Assembly: GCF_016859285.1 (NCBI RefSeq)
Contig: NC_053419.1
Location: forward strand, 12,986,501-13,050,500
DNA: 64,000 bases
Reading direction: 5' to 3'
Origin: Xiphias gladius
Taxonomy: Eukaryota > Chordata > Actinopteri > Istiophoriformes > Xiphiidae
Below are positions 1 through 12,710 of this stretch, one piece after another. A model generated the notes under the pieces. It ran no database searches. It was not told the origin of the DNA and saw only the letters and a list, made by a program, of their open reading frames with translations. Made by a program: the position numbers and the translations under genes. Every line of letters begins with the position of its first letter. Within the stretch, counting starts at the first letter, position 1.

Positions 1-179
1 TTTCAACACATTTGAAATATCAGGTGATTTTGGTTTGCTCCACGGCAAACAAGAAATGATTAGGGTGCAATTATTTTGACAAACGGAGGATGCTGAATAC
101 CATATTTCCACTTCTTCTTTTACTGTTTGTCTGTTTGTGTGAAGGGGTGGAAACTTGCTGTTGATCCTCTTCTTGTTGT
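1..179 (-). other. morn3 3' flank / probable 3' UTR
   Basis: This stretch lies immediately downstream of the morn3 stop codon on the minus strand. No canonical AATAAA is visible within it on that strand, so the transcript end is either off the window or uses a variant signal. No coding potential was seen. Confidence 0.4.
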
Positions 180-1384
180 TCATCCATACTGATCAAGGTA
201 GGCTGATTGGGCTTCCCTTAAAACCAACTGCATATCCACCAGTTGTATCTTGAAAAGAGGATATGATCATGTTTTAATCCAAAATATTGCACTAGAAAAG
301 TGTTTTAGTGTCCATGATTATTTTGTTGTATCATATAAGTGTGACAGAGGGATGAGGAAAATCTAGTCATTAAATTAAATGTCTGGCTGTAATAGTAGCC
401 ACAGTCACAAAGTCATACCTGTGGAATTGGATACTTCGTGGGGGTTGGTGCTTCATCCCTCCCAAAATCAGACAGGGTCCCACATTTTGCTACCCCGTCC
501 ACCCAGAAGCCTTCATAAAGCTGGCCTTTGTCACAATAGTAGAACTTTCCATTACCGTTCTTCTTGCCATCTTGCCAGGTGCCTTCATACCAGTTTCCAT
601 TTGCTTAGACATAAGTTGGAAAGTCAAGTTTTCAAATTCACCATCTTTCCCTACTAAATTATAGTCTATTTTTGATAAGAATGTATGTAAAGCAAAATGC
701 TCTTACCAAATCGAATGATGCCCTGCCCGTGATTCTTATCCCTCATCCACTCTCCCTCGTAGATATCTCCATTCTCATAGTACATTCTTCCCCAGCCACT
801 CTTATGGTCCTCATTCCACTCCCCTTCATAAACTGCTGAGTTATTGTAGAAGTAAGTCCCATACCCCTGAATGGATAGACAGTGATGCAAAACATATCAC
901 AGAGTGTAATTACATTTAGTTATCTTGTAACCGCGTGGCGGTATATCAGATACATACATGCTTCTTTCCATTTTTCCATCTTCCGCAGTACCTCCTTTCA
1001 TACTCTCTTGTTCCTGGGAGTAGTATACTGTAGGTACCATATCCATCACGTTTTCCGAATTTCCACTCTCCATTATAGATGGCACTAGACTTCTTCCAAA
1101 CCTGAGTTCCCTTTCCTTGAAAAGATTGATAGGCATAAAAATTTTAACTACAGTGTGACCAAACTTTGTAATGATTCACAAACAGACGTTAACAAATTTG
1201 TCAGTAGTCAATGGAAGCTAACACAACACAGTATCTAACCATGCTTCTTGTTGTCCTGCCACTCTCCAGTGTATTCGTTTCCACCGACCGAGAAAACTGT
1301 GCCCCGCAGTCCACATTTCTGTGACTTAATATCCAACAGTGTTGAGAATGGCGGATTTTTTTTAGGTGTTTTAATATATGGCAT
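180..1384 (-). CDS. morn3: MORN repeat-containing protein 3
   Basis: Five coding exons read on the minus strand: 1384-1240, 1115-958, 866-707, 603-419 and 248-180. All junctions are GT-AG and phases agree, giving 717 nt and 238 aa; human MORN3 is about 240 aa. The start at 1384 begins MPYIKTPKK. About seven MORN repeats follow each other, with cores such as YTGEWQDNKKHG, YNGEWKFGKRDGYG, YEGEWNEDHKSGWG, YEGEWMRDKNHGQG and YEGTWQDGKKNGNG. The C-terminal DFGRDEAP segment is family-typical. MORN3 is known mainly from testis and sperm in mammals, so a role in germ cells or cilia is family knowledge, not seen here. The last exon (stop at 180-182) is short and less conserved, so it is the least certain part. 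The gene lies head-to-head with tmem120b, as in human 12q24.31. Confidence 0.9.
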
Positions 1385-2142
1385 GGCTGGAGGTACCTTG
1401 ATGAAAACCCTACAACATGAAAAAACACACGTTAGACACACGAAGCCGTACAGTTTAGCCAATTTTTGCCCAAAATTGACAATACCATTACAAAAGGAGA
1501 AAAAAACCTACATTGCCCTTCTGTGCAGGAAATTAAAATTCTAGCTAACAGTGTGCACATAATAAATAGTAATGCAAAGGTAAACAGCAAAGGCTTGCTA
1601 TGTACCTGGCTAGTTAACGTTACTAAATAGCAAATCAACACTTGGCAAATGTCAAACACTCATTCAGTGCAAAGTACCTGTACCTTAGCGATGTGTCCAA
1701 GCGGATGACTTAATTAAACTCAACCCGCTTTTGTTAATAAACTAACAAAAACGTAACACAGCTAGCAGTATAGACTTCCCTAAGTGGTGTCCGCCACCGA
1801 CAGTAAACTGAGCATTCGTCGTATCCTAGCAACATGTGTGTGTACCGTAGTCGGTTCAGTGTAAATTAAATTAAAAGTTATTTTAAATGCGTCTGGTAGG
1901 TGTGGCTGATACGCAATTCATTTTTTTTTATTTGACTGGTTATTTATATGTAATAAATTTGTATTTACATGCGTCTGCAGGTTATTCCTTGGTTTAGCTA
2001 TAACAGTTGTCCTGGCAGTGGTTCACCATGTGCGCATGCTCCGTGCAGTCCAATTAAAAGCGAGCCTGAGTGGCCAGTCAGTCTGAGTGAGGAGAGACTG
2101 GGGGGAAGCCGTCCGCTTCGCTGCATCAGCCGCTGTACCACA
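1385..2142. promoter_or_regulatory. Divergent morn3 / tmem120b 5' region
   Basis: The two start codons are 758 bp apart and point away from each other, so the promoters of both genes must lie in or near this interval. Just upstream of the morn3 ATG on the minus strand is a splice-acceptor-like site (near 1397), and a donor-like GTACTT occurs near 1677. This suggests a separate non-coding 5' exon for morn3 around 1680-1800. On the plus strand an open frame runs into the tmem120b ATG from 1969. I treat it as 5' UTR, because homology to TMEM120B starts only at 2143. Confidence 0.45.
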
Positions 2143-5100
2143 ATGTCCAAACCGAAGTTTCAGACGGAGTGGGAGGAAATTGACGAGGAATATCAACAAT
2201 TACAGGTGATAGAAAACACTAGAAAAGAGTACATCATCGTCTATGGTAGATTTGGTGGCTGGAGTGTGTCCTGGAAGGCACTGACAGCAGATACTGTAGT
2301 GGCTATGTTAGTTTGGCTGGATCTTTCCTATTCGCCATTCATTCTCAGCTCAGCCATAAACGCAGCATTGAGCCAAAAACTGCGGTATTGGTGGAAATAG
2401 CTGCGGGATGCGTTATGTTTCACTGGACGTCTATTATATTTGACTTTACTGTAACATCCCTGGGTTTTAGCCGCTAACGTTAGCAGCAGTTTGTATGTCT
2501 TTCTGCTAGTGTGTTATGCGGCTAATAAGCAGCTACAGTAACTTAGCTAACCACACACTGCACTACTGTGCGACTGATTAATGTTATAAACGATTGCAAC
2601 AAAAGTTACTTACAGGTCGTGAACTACAAGCGTTTGTTACTGTTGCTTTTGCCTGAGTAAATTATTTCGTAGTGACTGAATGCATCCCCATGCATCATTT
2701 TCACGCCAGCTGACTTTAGCTAGCTGGCTAACTTGTACCAACAACACAAGTAGTAGAGGATAGGACAGGATAGGCAATAATACCATTTACTTCGAGGTAC
2801 AAAAAAGCGTCATGTGGTCTGCGGTGCCACCCCTCTCCTCATACTGACTTGAAACAACTGAAAGGTGGATCTGTGATGCCATCAGAATTAAAAATCTGGA
2901 GCTGCTCCGCAGGGGAAAGATGAGAAAGATTATGGTGATGTCAGCTGTCTAGGGATTTTCTTGAGTGAAGCTCACATTGCCTGGTGAATAACTGATGTCA
3001 GATATTTCACCTGCACAGAAACGGTCTCTCATTCATAGTCAGCTGCATCCTCCCAGACTTTATATCTTTACATCTTTGGTTCAAGTCCTAACTCTGGTGT
3101 CTGTCGGTTTGAAGAGACTTGACCATGTTCAAATTGTTGATTGACCTATATATTAAAGATCCCTTTGCAATTGGCTGTATGCATGGTAACATTATTGCTG
3201 ATAAAAACCTGCCATGCAATATACATACACTGTAAACTAAATGACTAGTGTGATTATCTGTCAGTTTGCTTTTCCCCTCTGAAAGGTCAGGGTCTCTGGC
3301 TGCTTTTCAGAGTGTAGCTAACCTTAAAGCATGGATTGCACAAGGTCACAGCAGACGAGTAGTAGCTCATGTAGTGAGTCCATAACCTTCACTAAACATT
3401 TCCCAGTGTTTAATTTAGTACATTAGCCAGTATTTTTTATTGTTATTTATTTATTTTGGGACCTACAACCTGCATACAATGCAGTTTGTACTTCGAAGAT
3501 GGTGTACTTTCTGCACTTTTAAACCACTTTCCCCAAAAATTTATCAGTTATATCTGCTGATTGTACATCCTCACCTCCACGCACTCATAAACTGGTGCTG
3601 GTGGAAAAGGGGAAAGCTGTGGTCTGGTCTACCAGCATAAATGCCAGAAAACGGCAATACATATTTCACCGTGTATGAGTCATGGCTTGTTTGTATTCAG
3701 GGCAGAAGGGTGAAACAAGACTTCACAGCATGAAGCATTTCCATCTCCGCTGAATAGAGACTCTGTTCGCCAAGAGCTTTTCAGTGTTGTCCATTGAATA
3801 TTTTTAAGATGGAAAAATATTTTGGTGATATTAGGAGACATTTTCACTCTTTTAAAAGAAATATTTTCAGTAGAATATGATAAAAGCTTGTTATTTTCTG
3901 TATTGATTGTGATCATCCATCAGCAGTACTTTGTCATTTTGTTTTGATACATTTGTGACTGCAGTTCCCTTAATTTGCAGAAAGGTACATTTATGACTAA
4001 TTGCCCATTTCTCAGAGTCAGCAGACTTTCCTACCCTTACAAATTTTCTTTTGTTCAGTTTGTGCTTTTTGTTTGATCCCCAGGAAACTCACAAAATATA
4101 CAGACAAAAACTTGAGGAACTCACCAATCTTCAGGCAACATGCAGCAGCGCCATCAGTAAACAGAGAAAATGCCTAAAAGACCTAAGGCACAGCTTGAAC
4201 AAGTAAGTATTGTCTTGATCAGCATAAAACACCACAGTTTTGTTTGTTTGGTTTTTTTTTTTTTCAATTATTTGCTTACACTACAGTGGAGTTTGCTGAT
4301 TTATCAAAGTCGAGCTCCATGTGAGGAATTTTGGTGAAAAAATCTTTTTTTATTTGGTGAAAAACATTTCCCTGTCCTCACATGATGATCATTTTGCAGT
4401 GTTCCCCTCTAAGGAACAGGGTTTGCATGAAAGTTGATATTTAGTCAGCTCTTGTCAGCACATAGTTGTGCGGCCGAGTCATTAAGGAGAGGGAACGGTT
4501 TATGATCACTCAAAATCAGTCTGTATGGAAATGATAGATAGTAGAGGCAAAGGTAATGGCTTTCTACAACTGAAATGAACAGTGTATGTATACTTTTCCG
4601 ATGCAAATAAATGGTCTGCCAGTTTTTATTTTAGTGCTTTTATTTGTGGGTATTATCTTAATTAAGTTACACACTTTGCAAAGTGAAATATATATAAAGA
4701 TTTATAGTTTTTATCTGTAGTAATTAAATCATTATCTCTCACTTTGACACACAAATCAGAAATAGAGAAAGATATTGAATCTTATCACATGGAGAGTTAA
4801 GGTATTCTTTCTCTTCTTGATGACTTCTCCCCTCATCACTTTGTCTTTTCTCTACAGGTGTGCAAAAACATGTGACGAGAAAGAATTGAAACTAATAATG
4901 GACATCAAAACACAAATCAAAGATAAAGAAAATGTGTTTTTTGATATGGAAGCATATTTACCGAAGAAGAATGGGTCAGTACTTTTTCATGTTGCCAATT
5001 CATCACAGACAGCGAATTTTATTTCTCAGATGTGTCTGTGTTTATATTTTTGCTCTGTTTTATTTCCAGACTGTACCTGAATTTGGTCCTGGGCAACGTG

Positions 5101-8100
5101 AACGTAACGCTTCTCAGCAACCAGGCAAAGTATGTGCAGTATCCTGCCTTGAGGACAGCCTGAAAAGACAGGTTTACGCTCTGGATTTGTGTTTGTTGTC
5201 AGCCGCTCATTTTCTTTTTCATTGTCTTCTGTTCATTCATATAGATTTGCCTACAAAGATGAGTATGAGAAGTTCAAGCTTTATATGACAATAATCCTGA
5301 TGTTTGGAGCCATAACCTGCCTCTTCTTTCTCAACTGTCGGTGAGATGATATTTCCCCTAAACCGTTGTTGTTGTTGTTGTTGTTGGCACTTATTAAAGA
5401 GTGGCTCACTATTACATTTTCTCTGTTTCGTCTAGTGTCACTGATGAAATCTTCAACTTTTTGCTAGTGTGGTACTACTGCACATTGACCATAAGGGAAA
5501 GCATCCTCATGAGCAACGGCTCCAGGTGTGTTGTGACATCAGACACGCTGCATTCTGCTGAAACTGTGAAGTAAAACCACTGGAGTGCTTGTTCTTGGTT
5601 TCTGCTCTTCTTTCTTTTTTTCTTTTTTTTCCGTTTAATCTAAACTAGGATTTATGATTTCTCAATGAGATTATTATTATTATTTTATTTTTTTTAATAT
5701 GAAGAAATGCTTGCTGAATTCCTGAGGTATGCAGTTGTAACCTGTTTCAGGTCTTTTCTTCAGCTCCTCACATCCTCTTTTTATGCTTTTCAGAATCAAA
5801 GGTTGGTGGGTGTCTCACCATTATGTATCCACCTTTCTGTCAGGTGTGATGCTTACCTGGTGAGTGTTTGTCTCTGATTCCATAGCATTACATTGTTTCA
5901 GTAATCATATTTGAACTTTTGTTTAAACATGTACAGGTAAGCGTCTGCTAAGGCAATAAATGCTACGGGGTAATGTTAATTTAACCTTTTGTTTAACGTT
6001 ATGTCTTCTTACAGGCCGGAGGGGCCCATGTATCAGATGTTCAGAAGCCAGTTTCTTGCTTTCTCCATCTATCAGAGTAAGAATTTTGAATCAGTTTGCT
6101 AGACTTGGAACAAAATGTGCGGATGTTACATTGTTGTGTATGTACATGGGCTCTCTGAGGTTTGAGTGATAGAGGATAATGTCAATTTTTGTTAGGACTA
6201 GAGTCGGGGTTTGAGCTAATTTAATCGAATCTGGATCCAGTTTTGAATCTGCACTTCAAACTTTGTTCAGGTAGTTTGTTTAGTGGGAGACTTTTTTTTT
6301 TTTTTGTTAAGTTAAAATAATATATCATTTTTTTAGCACTGTGTTGGACCTACCCGCAAATGAGCTGGTTGCACTGGTGACAGCAGGTTGATGTGAAGCT
6401 TTCATCTTTTAAAAAGCAGCAGTAACTTTTCCTCTGTTTAATTTGAACATGGAACATGTAGTCACTCTTCTGTTGTGAGTACCTTGTAGCAGACATAGGA
6501 TTTCACAGGGTTTTTTTTTTTTTCGTTGACTTTGGTGAAGTGTAGCCACATTTTGGACCATCTGAAGCACCCGGCCAAGTTCACTCGAGTTCAGTCCATC
6601 TACCGAATAAATGGCAACAAACACGTGTTAAATCATAAGTTGCAAACATCAGGTGCAGAAGGAGAACTGTTGTTACATTTGTACCGCTGTAGTCTGATAC
6701 ATATTGTATTTGCTATTTAGTTAAATGAATACCTGAACAAAAACCTGCAACTAACTATTATTTTGTCGTTTGTCAATTAATGAGCCAGTTAATTTCTTGA
6801 TTAATCAACACACGGTTTGTCTATAATATGCCGGAAAATAGTGAAACTTGCCAGTTATAATTTCCCACAGTGCAAGGAGATTTCCTCAGATGTATTGTTT
6901 TGTCTAACAGTCCAAAAACCAAAGATATTTAATTAACTATGATAAGAAAAAAAAGAAGCAGTAACTTTTCAATGGAGAAGCTGCAACCGAAACAATTAAT
7001 AGATTATTGAAATAGTCGCCACTTAATTTTCTGTCGATCAGCTCATCGATCAACCATTTCAGTTCTACCTAAATGTGCTGAAAAATAAAAATATCCAAGC
7101 TGTGATGTGTTAAGCCAGTGTCAGATGTTTTTTTTAAAAAGAAAAAAAAAAAAAGACGGCGTTGTAAAATGAAGTAATCTGATGAACAGTTTTCAACTGG
7201 TACACAGATGTTTGCTGTTTATACTAGAATTCAGAACTCTACTTCATGATCTAATGGGGGGGGGGAATAACATTAGCTGCTGACTTCAGCATTTCCCTTC
7301 AGATTTACCAATGTCGGATGCTTTCATTCTGTGAAACCAAGGTATGATAGTGCATCAAGGCCAGCGCAGATCAAGGGCAGGATCACCTGCGGCACAATAT
7401 TGTTACATAACAGTGAAACGTCCTTGACAATTGCTTTTTTTTTTTTTTTTTTTAGGTGTATTTAAGCTGGTGGGAGGGTGACACAGCCATTTTCATACTA
7501 ATAGCAGACACTAAACAGACTCTTGGACAGGCAGTTAGATATGAGGGTCTTGATGAATGGAGATGTCATTAATAGGGGAAATTATTGGTCAAGTTAAATT
7601 GTAGCATGAATCATACTACACTTCTGGAGCTAAACAATGATTGTAGAGGCTTCACCACTACCCTGCTTACAACGATTACATTTTAATAAAACAGGTCCTC
7701 TGTGAAAATTTCTTCTCTCCAGAATAGAGAAGTAAAGTCATGTCACATGTAGATTCATAATGTGACAACTAATGTGATGGGGCTTTGTGGTTACAGTTTT
7801 GGGTGGTAAGTCAAATGTTTACATGGTTCACATGACAAATTCTGCTTAAACTGAGATGGTGTGGCCCTTTTTGTTGTTGTTTTCTTTTTGAGGACAGAAC
7901 CCACCCGATTTCAGTGTGTAGCGTTTCACATCACGGGCGTCTGTGCTGTAATCTGTAAATTTTTGCGATCCATTCATCCTCCAGGTTTTGTCCAGTTCCT
8001 CCAGTATTACTACCAGAGCGGCTGCTTATACCGGCTACGAGCTTTGGGAGAGAGAAACCAGCTGGACCTCACAGTGGGTAAGTTGCAAGCTATTTTGGGT

Positions 8101-9238
8101 GGTAGTCATTTCAATCGTTTTGAATTCTTGAGCCATCTGCAACACCATGTCTGGGGAAAAAATGGGGTAAAGGTGAGAGATGGACAGTTGTTAACACCAG
8201 TGTGCCGCCACGCAAATGTCCAAGTAACTTGAGTAAGGCCTCAGTGAATTTGCTGCTGAAACCATCTGTAATTTCAGAGACAGCTAAGTGAAAAGCACAG
8301 CAATCATTTTGTATAGTATTCTGTGTCATGTTGTCCCAAGATCACTGTGACAGTTCTTGTATGTCTCTGCAGAGGGATTTCAGTCCTGGATGTGGAGAGG
8401 CCTCACTTTTCTTTTGCCATTCCTCTTTTTTGGCCATGTGAGTCAAAACAAAACATTTCTTTTTTCTTTTCTTTTTTTTACTACTTTTGTTTAATATCAA
8501 TCCATAGCCTTATCACCTTATTTCAATATCCACGACACATTTTAAACCAGTATTTGTAAGATGATCTGGGTTAAAAGCATTAAAGAAATACAATCAATTT
8601 TATGAGCATGTAGTTCAACAAATGTAGTATTTTTATAGAGTATAAGCTGAAGAAAAGGATGTGGATCAGAGGAAAATTAGCTTGTGCAGTCAGAGTGTGC
8701 AGCAACATTTTGAAAGATAATGCCTCCTGTTTTTTCACAGTTTTGGCAGCTGTACAACTCAGTGACCCTGTTTCGCTTGGCAGGACATGAGGACTGTAAG
8801 GAGTGGCAGGTAAGGATTGCATTGGCAGATCCATTGCTTAAATGTCAAGAGGCATGTTGAGGCAGAGTTTAAAAAGTTGTTCATTTAGGTTTAAAAGTTA
8901 TCTCAAAGGTTGTGCAGCCTCATTCTGCACACATGATTAACTCGATTTCTGGGAACACAGCTTTATTAAAGTGATGTTGTAGTGTTTGGAAGAATTTTAT
9001 CTCCACCTGCTTCAACATGTCCTAGACCTTCAACATTTCGAAATACAGACATAGCCACAGTTATAAAAATGCATGTCACGCCTTGTCTTGGATTAATAGA
9101 AAGTTTGCCTTTTTCTTTCAGGTGTTTATGCTGGCTCTGACATTTCTTGTCCTATTCCTGGGAAATTTTCTTACCACCGTAAAAGTTGTCCACCAAAAAA
9201 TTCAGAAAAACCAGGAAAAGGTGCAAAAAAATGACTGA
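2143..9238 (+). CDS. tmem120b: Transmembrane protein 120B
   Basis: Twelve coding exons: 2143-2205, 4084-4202, 4858-4974, 5070-5129, 5245-5340, 5436-5525, 5794-5859, 6015-6076, 7985-8077, 8373-8437, 8741-8809 and 9122-9238. They sum to 1017 nt, 338 aa plus stop, against about 339 aa in human TMEM120B. The N-terminal ~100 residues are charged and coiled-coil-like. Family-diagnostic stretches include [67 protein letters not shown] (about residues 184-199) and [12 protein letters not shown]120 proteins are six-helix nuclear envelope/ER membrane proteins with an ELOVL-like fold that binds coenzyme A. TMEM120A/B are linked to fat-cell differentiation, and a mechanosensing role claimed for TMEM120A is disputed. 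The WWVSHH motif is in the region known to contact CoA. The downstream ATG was chosen because the protein aligns from [12 protein letters not shown]; an in-frame upstream ATG at 1969 would add 58 residues without homology. Confidence 0.94.
2206..4083 (+). other. tmem120b intron 1
   Basis: An 1878-bp intron between a CAG/GTGATA donor and a CCCCAG/GAAACT acceptor. I see no further exon, RNA gene or recognisable mobile element. The first few hundred bases contain several TAACGTTAG-type motifs and look like promoter-proximal sequence. Confidence 0.5.
6077..7984 (+). other. tmem120b intron 8
   Basis: The longest intron of tmem120b (1908 bp), between exons CAG-A/GTAAGA and CTCCAG/GTTTTG. It carries an interspersed repeat at about 6738-7065, several poly-T/poly-A runs (for example near 7138-7155 and 7435-7454), and a run of G at about 7256-7265. 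No coding segment was found. Confidence 0.5.
6738..7065 (+). repeat. Interspersed teleost repeat with AATTAATC-rich ends
   Basis: The left end reads CTGCAACTAACTATTATTTT, continuing into GATTAATCA, and the middle contains GAAAATAGTGAAACTTGCCA and ACAGTCCAAAAACCAAAGAT. The right end returns to TTAATTTTCTGTCGATCAGC and ATCGATCAA. I recognise this as a very abundant short non-autonomous element of acanthomorph fish genomes. A second copy lies in the opposite orientation in setd1b (about 31200-31585), which supports an interspersed family. The copy is diverged. The exact family name cannot be given without a repeat library. Confidence 0.65.
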
Positions 9239-9925
9239 GACATAAACTCAACGAGACACCTCAGATTTCACAAACGGCCAGTAATTTTGAAGCAACACGC
9301 ACAATCGCTTGTTAGACTGACCCCAGTACGATCAGGCCGGGAGAAGACGAACCTGAAACCACTGTTTCTCTCAGGCTTTGATTACAGCAGCGGTGTCCAG
9401 CCGGAGTATCTGACGAACAGGCTTTTGCTTTCTAACGACTCATTGTTGTTGATGTTGCTGCTCAGTCGGTCACAGCACAAAGTGTTGTTCACCTCATAGA
9501 TGAACAGTTTGTCGCTTTATCCTGTACATAAAAAGTGAGTGGGAAGAAGGCGTTTTATTTGGGTGTTTGTGTCAGTGCATGAATCTGTCTGAGAGCCTTC
9601 GTTCAAGTCATATGCAACTAAAAGAGGGCAGGTAGCATCAGTTAACAGAACAGAATATTGTTTGCCTTTGAAGACCTAACGTCTGTCATGTACATACTTC
9701 ATACTTCTGTGAAGTAGTAACAGTCAAACTGTCTCTGGCTCAAACAAACTCGGACATGTTCAGTTCGGCACTGCGTTTCATTTCTAGAATTTCCTAACTT
9801 TTTATGTGTAGTTCTCGACTCCCTATTGTGCTATTTCACTGCTAACCAGTATTTTTTTACTACTACCCTTTTGTCCAAATTTACCTTCAGTTTCATTTAA
9901 TAAAAAAAAAATAAAAAAATCTCCT
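9239..9925 (+). other. tmem120b 3' UTR with poly(A) signal
   Basis: The sequence follows directly from the tmem120b stop. A canonical AATAAA at 9899-9904 lies in an A-rich stretch and is the likely cleavage signal, giving a 3' UTR of about 0.7 kb. The open frame at 9287-9499 has no family resemblance and is not called. Confidence 0.6.
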
Positions 9926-9932
9926 TGGGGTG

Positions 9933-10687
9933 TACACCGATCAGCCACAACATTAAAATCACCTGCCTAATATTGTGCAGTTCCCCTTCGTGCTTCCAAA
10001 ACAGCTCTGATTCGTCTAGGCGTGTACTCCACAAGACCTCTGAAGGTATCCTGTGGTATCTGGCACGAAAACGTTAGCAGCAGATCCTTCAAGTCCTGTA
10101 AGTTGCGAGGTGGGACCTCCATGGATCGGACTTGTTTTTCCAGCACATCCCACAGATGCTTGATCGGATTAAGATCTTGGGTATTTGGAGGCCAAGGCAA
10201 CACCTTGAACCCTTTGTCATGTTCCTCAAACCATTCCTCAACAGTTTTTGCAGTGTGGCAGGATGCAATATCCTGCTGAAAAGAGGCCACTGCCATCAGG
10301 GAATACTGTTGCCATGAAGGGGTGTACTTTGTCTGCAGCGATGTTTAGGTAGGTGGTGCGTGTCAAAGTAACATCCACATGAAAGCCAGGACCCAGGGTT
10401 TCCCAGCAGAACATTGCCCAGAGCATCACACTGCCTCCGCGGGCTTGCCTTCTTCCCATAGTGCATCCTGGTGCCATCTCTTCCCAGGTAAACGATGCAC
10501 ACGCACCTGGCTGCCCACATGATGTAAAAGAGAGCTCGATTCACCAGACCAGGTCACCTTCCTCCATTGCTGACTGTGCACTTGCTGCCTAATATATTCC
10601 ACCCGTTGACTGGTGCCGTTTTAACGAGATAATCAATGTTATTCACTTCACCCGTCAGTGGTTTTAATGTCGTGGCTGAGCGGTGTA
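9933..10687 (-). mobile_element. Degenerate Tc1/mariner-type DNA transposon
   Basis: The element is bounded by about 26-bp terminal inverted repeats: TACACCGATCAGCCACAACA at 9933 and its near-perfect complement ending at 10687. TA dinucleotides at both ends fit the TA target site of this superfamily. On the minus strand, three overlapping frames (10544-10296, 10477-10238, 10296-9967) read as the C-terminal part of a transposase. Recognisable pieces are FQQDIASCHTAKTVEEWF and DLNPIKHLWDVLEKQ. The family motif is DLNPIEHLW, so the acidic catalytic residue is Lys here; frameshifts interrupt the rest, and the N-terminal DNA-binding half is missing. It is therefore a dead, internally deleted copy. 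It sits only about 30 bp past the tmem120b poly(A) signal. Confidence 0.85.
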
Positions 10688-11933
10688 TTTTTCCACTCTG
10701 GAGTCAGTGGCTGCTCTATTTTGGATTGTGTTTCTTCCTAGAAAGAGTCGGGACTAAAAGGGAAGGCAACAGTGTTATTCCCCTCAGGCAGCGGTTACAG
10801 GAGACATAGCTGTTCATGTACGATCTAATGCCTAAACCCGGTTATCTGGTTAAGTCACAACAACATGCACATAAAAACTTGTACTGTCTCTACAAAAACT
10901 AGTGTTCCCAGTGAGGAGTAAAGGAGGTTTTCATGCGAGCTCCTCCCGTGCAGTTACACTTTTACGTTCTCATTAACAAAATGCTAACAAAACGTTTTTA
11001 TAGATCACACACAGAGGTTTACTGATGGTCTACATTTTTTTACTGGTATAGGAAGAACTTCAAGCTTATTAAACATTTAATCTCAAAGCCCTTAATTTAG
11101 AAGAAAGGTTCAAATTCAGTTTAGCACTCGGAAGTCCATGCACAGTTTTGGATTTGTCATTACTGTTCTGCTAATTCCAATTTGTTCTGTGATGTTGCAG
11201 AAATGTATTATGATCAACCACTGCTATTGGCAATAGCACTATAAGACTATGATACACCATGATGATTAATAATGTGCTTGATTGTTTTTCCTATTCCAAT
11301 AATCATACAAAATATTTGTAAGCATTCGTTTATGGCCAATAGTTTTGTCAGGTTCACATTTCAAGCTTGTTTGAAAGTATTACACAAGGGCCTTTTTGTT
11401 TTTATCGAGGGGTCGGGTGGGTTCAAACGAACAGCTGTTGTGGTGTGAGGTCTCTGTTGCCTTATTCTCCCTCCATCCTGTCACAGCAACAAAAAAAAAA
11501 GGCCTGGTCCTTTTATTTTGAAATTCCAAAGACAGAGGAATCACATTTCTGCTCCCACCCCCACACAATGCAGTCGCGGTCCCGAAGAGAATCACTGTAT
11601 TTATGTATCACTTTTATTGAGGGAAACTTGAAGCATGTTGAATTACAGACCAAAATGTTACATTTGATGCAAGAGCTGCCACAATGCACAAAACAACTTG
11701 ATTTCCTCATTTTTATGATGTAGCTGATGTTAAACAATGTTTTCATTATTCAATTCATTTCAGGCTGTAACTGGTGCCTGAATGTGATCGGCAACGAGAG
11801 ACAGTTGACAATTTCTGTATCTGTGTACAGTGTTGTAAAAAAAAAAAATAAAAAATATTAATAATTAAAAACTTAATTTAAAAACTTAAGCTATTTATGT
11901 GTTTCTTGTGCACTGAGACATAAAGCAATTGTA
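10688..11933. other. Intergenic spacer, tmem120b to rhof
   Basis: Tail-to-tail spacer between tmem120b (+) and rhof (-). I found no gene, RNA or named repeat. An ORF at 11367-11723 and its antisense shadows have no recognisable motif. Composition is AT-rich with scattered A-runs. Confidence 0.4.
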
Positions 11934-12710
11934 TTTATTTTCAAGGCCACATCATCAGTCTACTCTGTGACACATTCAGGTTTGCCAACACTAGTGGGCG
12001 CTGATGTTAAAGATAAGAGCCGTGCTTGAGTTGACACAGCTTCAAAACAAGTTCTAGGCCAGTGTTATGTTTTACTGGAAATGAAGTTTCCAGTAAAGTG
12101 TTTGTTTTTTGGGTTTTTTTTCTGAAGACTGTTAAAGCTGAGGTGCCATTATCGATTCAATTTCAACTATTTTATCACAGTATTTGTTTTCCAGTAGCAG
12201 ATTTTGAACAAGATCAGGCCGGACAGACATTTAAACTGACACTATTAAAAGTTCTCTGAAAAATCCAAGTTGACATTACAAAAACTTACTGTTCAAATTC
12301 CACTAATAAATATACTTTTTAATAAAATACATTGGTTTTCAAACAGTACAAAGTTTTGCATTAGAAAAAAAATAGTAAAAATAACACTTACACAAAAGTA
12401 AAAATACATTGATAAAGAGCATTTCATGTTGTATACCACTTAATAAAATCTCAACGCTGCAACTTCTTTGCGAAATTGTCTTTCCCTTTGCCTCATTAGT
12501 CATTTTTCTTTGACGGTAAAGGGAAACGTGCTCATGATTCAGTGGGGCCCAAACTTCCAGGGACTAAGCCACCTTCTTCCGCATCTGTCTATGACACCAA
12601 GCATCTTGGTGTCTGGGTGTCCAACAGCCCTAAATGTGAAACATGAAGCGATCACCAGTGGCGCTCGCCTGCAGAGGAGTGGGGTCCTCAAGCCTCTGTC
12701 CTTTCTCACT
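11934..12710 (-). other. rhof 3' UTR (approximate)
   Basis: This is the region downstream of the rhof stop on the minus strand. A plus-strand TTTATT at 11934-11939 reads AATAAA on the rhof strand and is a candidate poly(A) signal. Other copies further down (for example about 11613) are possible, so the end is uncertain. Confidence 0.35.

Noticed and set aside
1969-2205. Open frame extending tmem120b upstream by 58 residues from an ATG at 1969
   Set aside because: Family similarity begins at the ATG at 2143, and the upstream part has no recognisable similarity; it is more likely 5' UTR.
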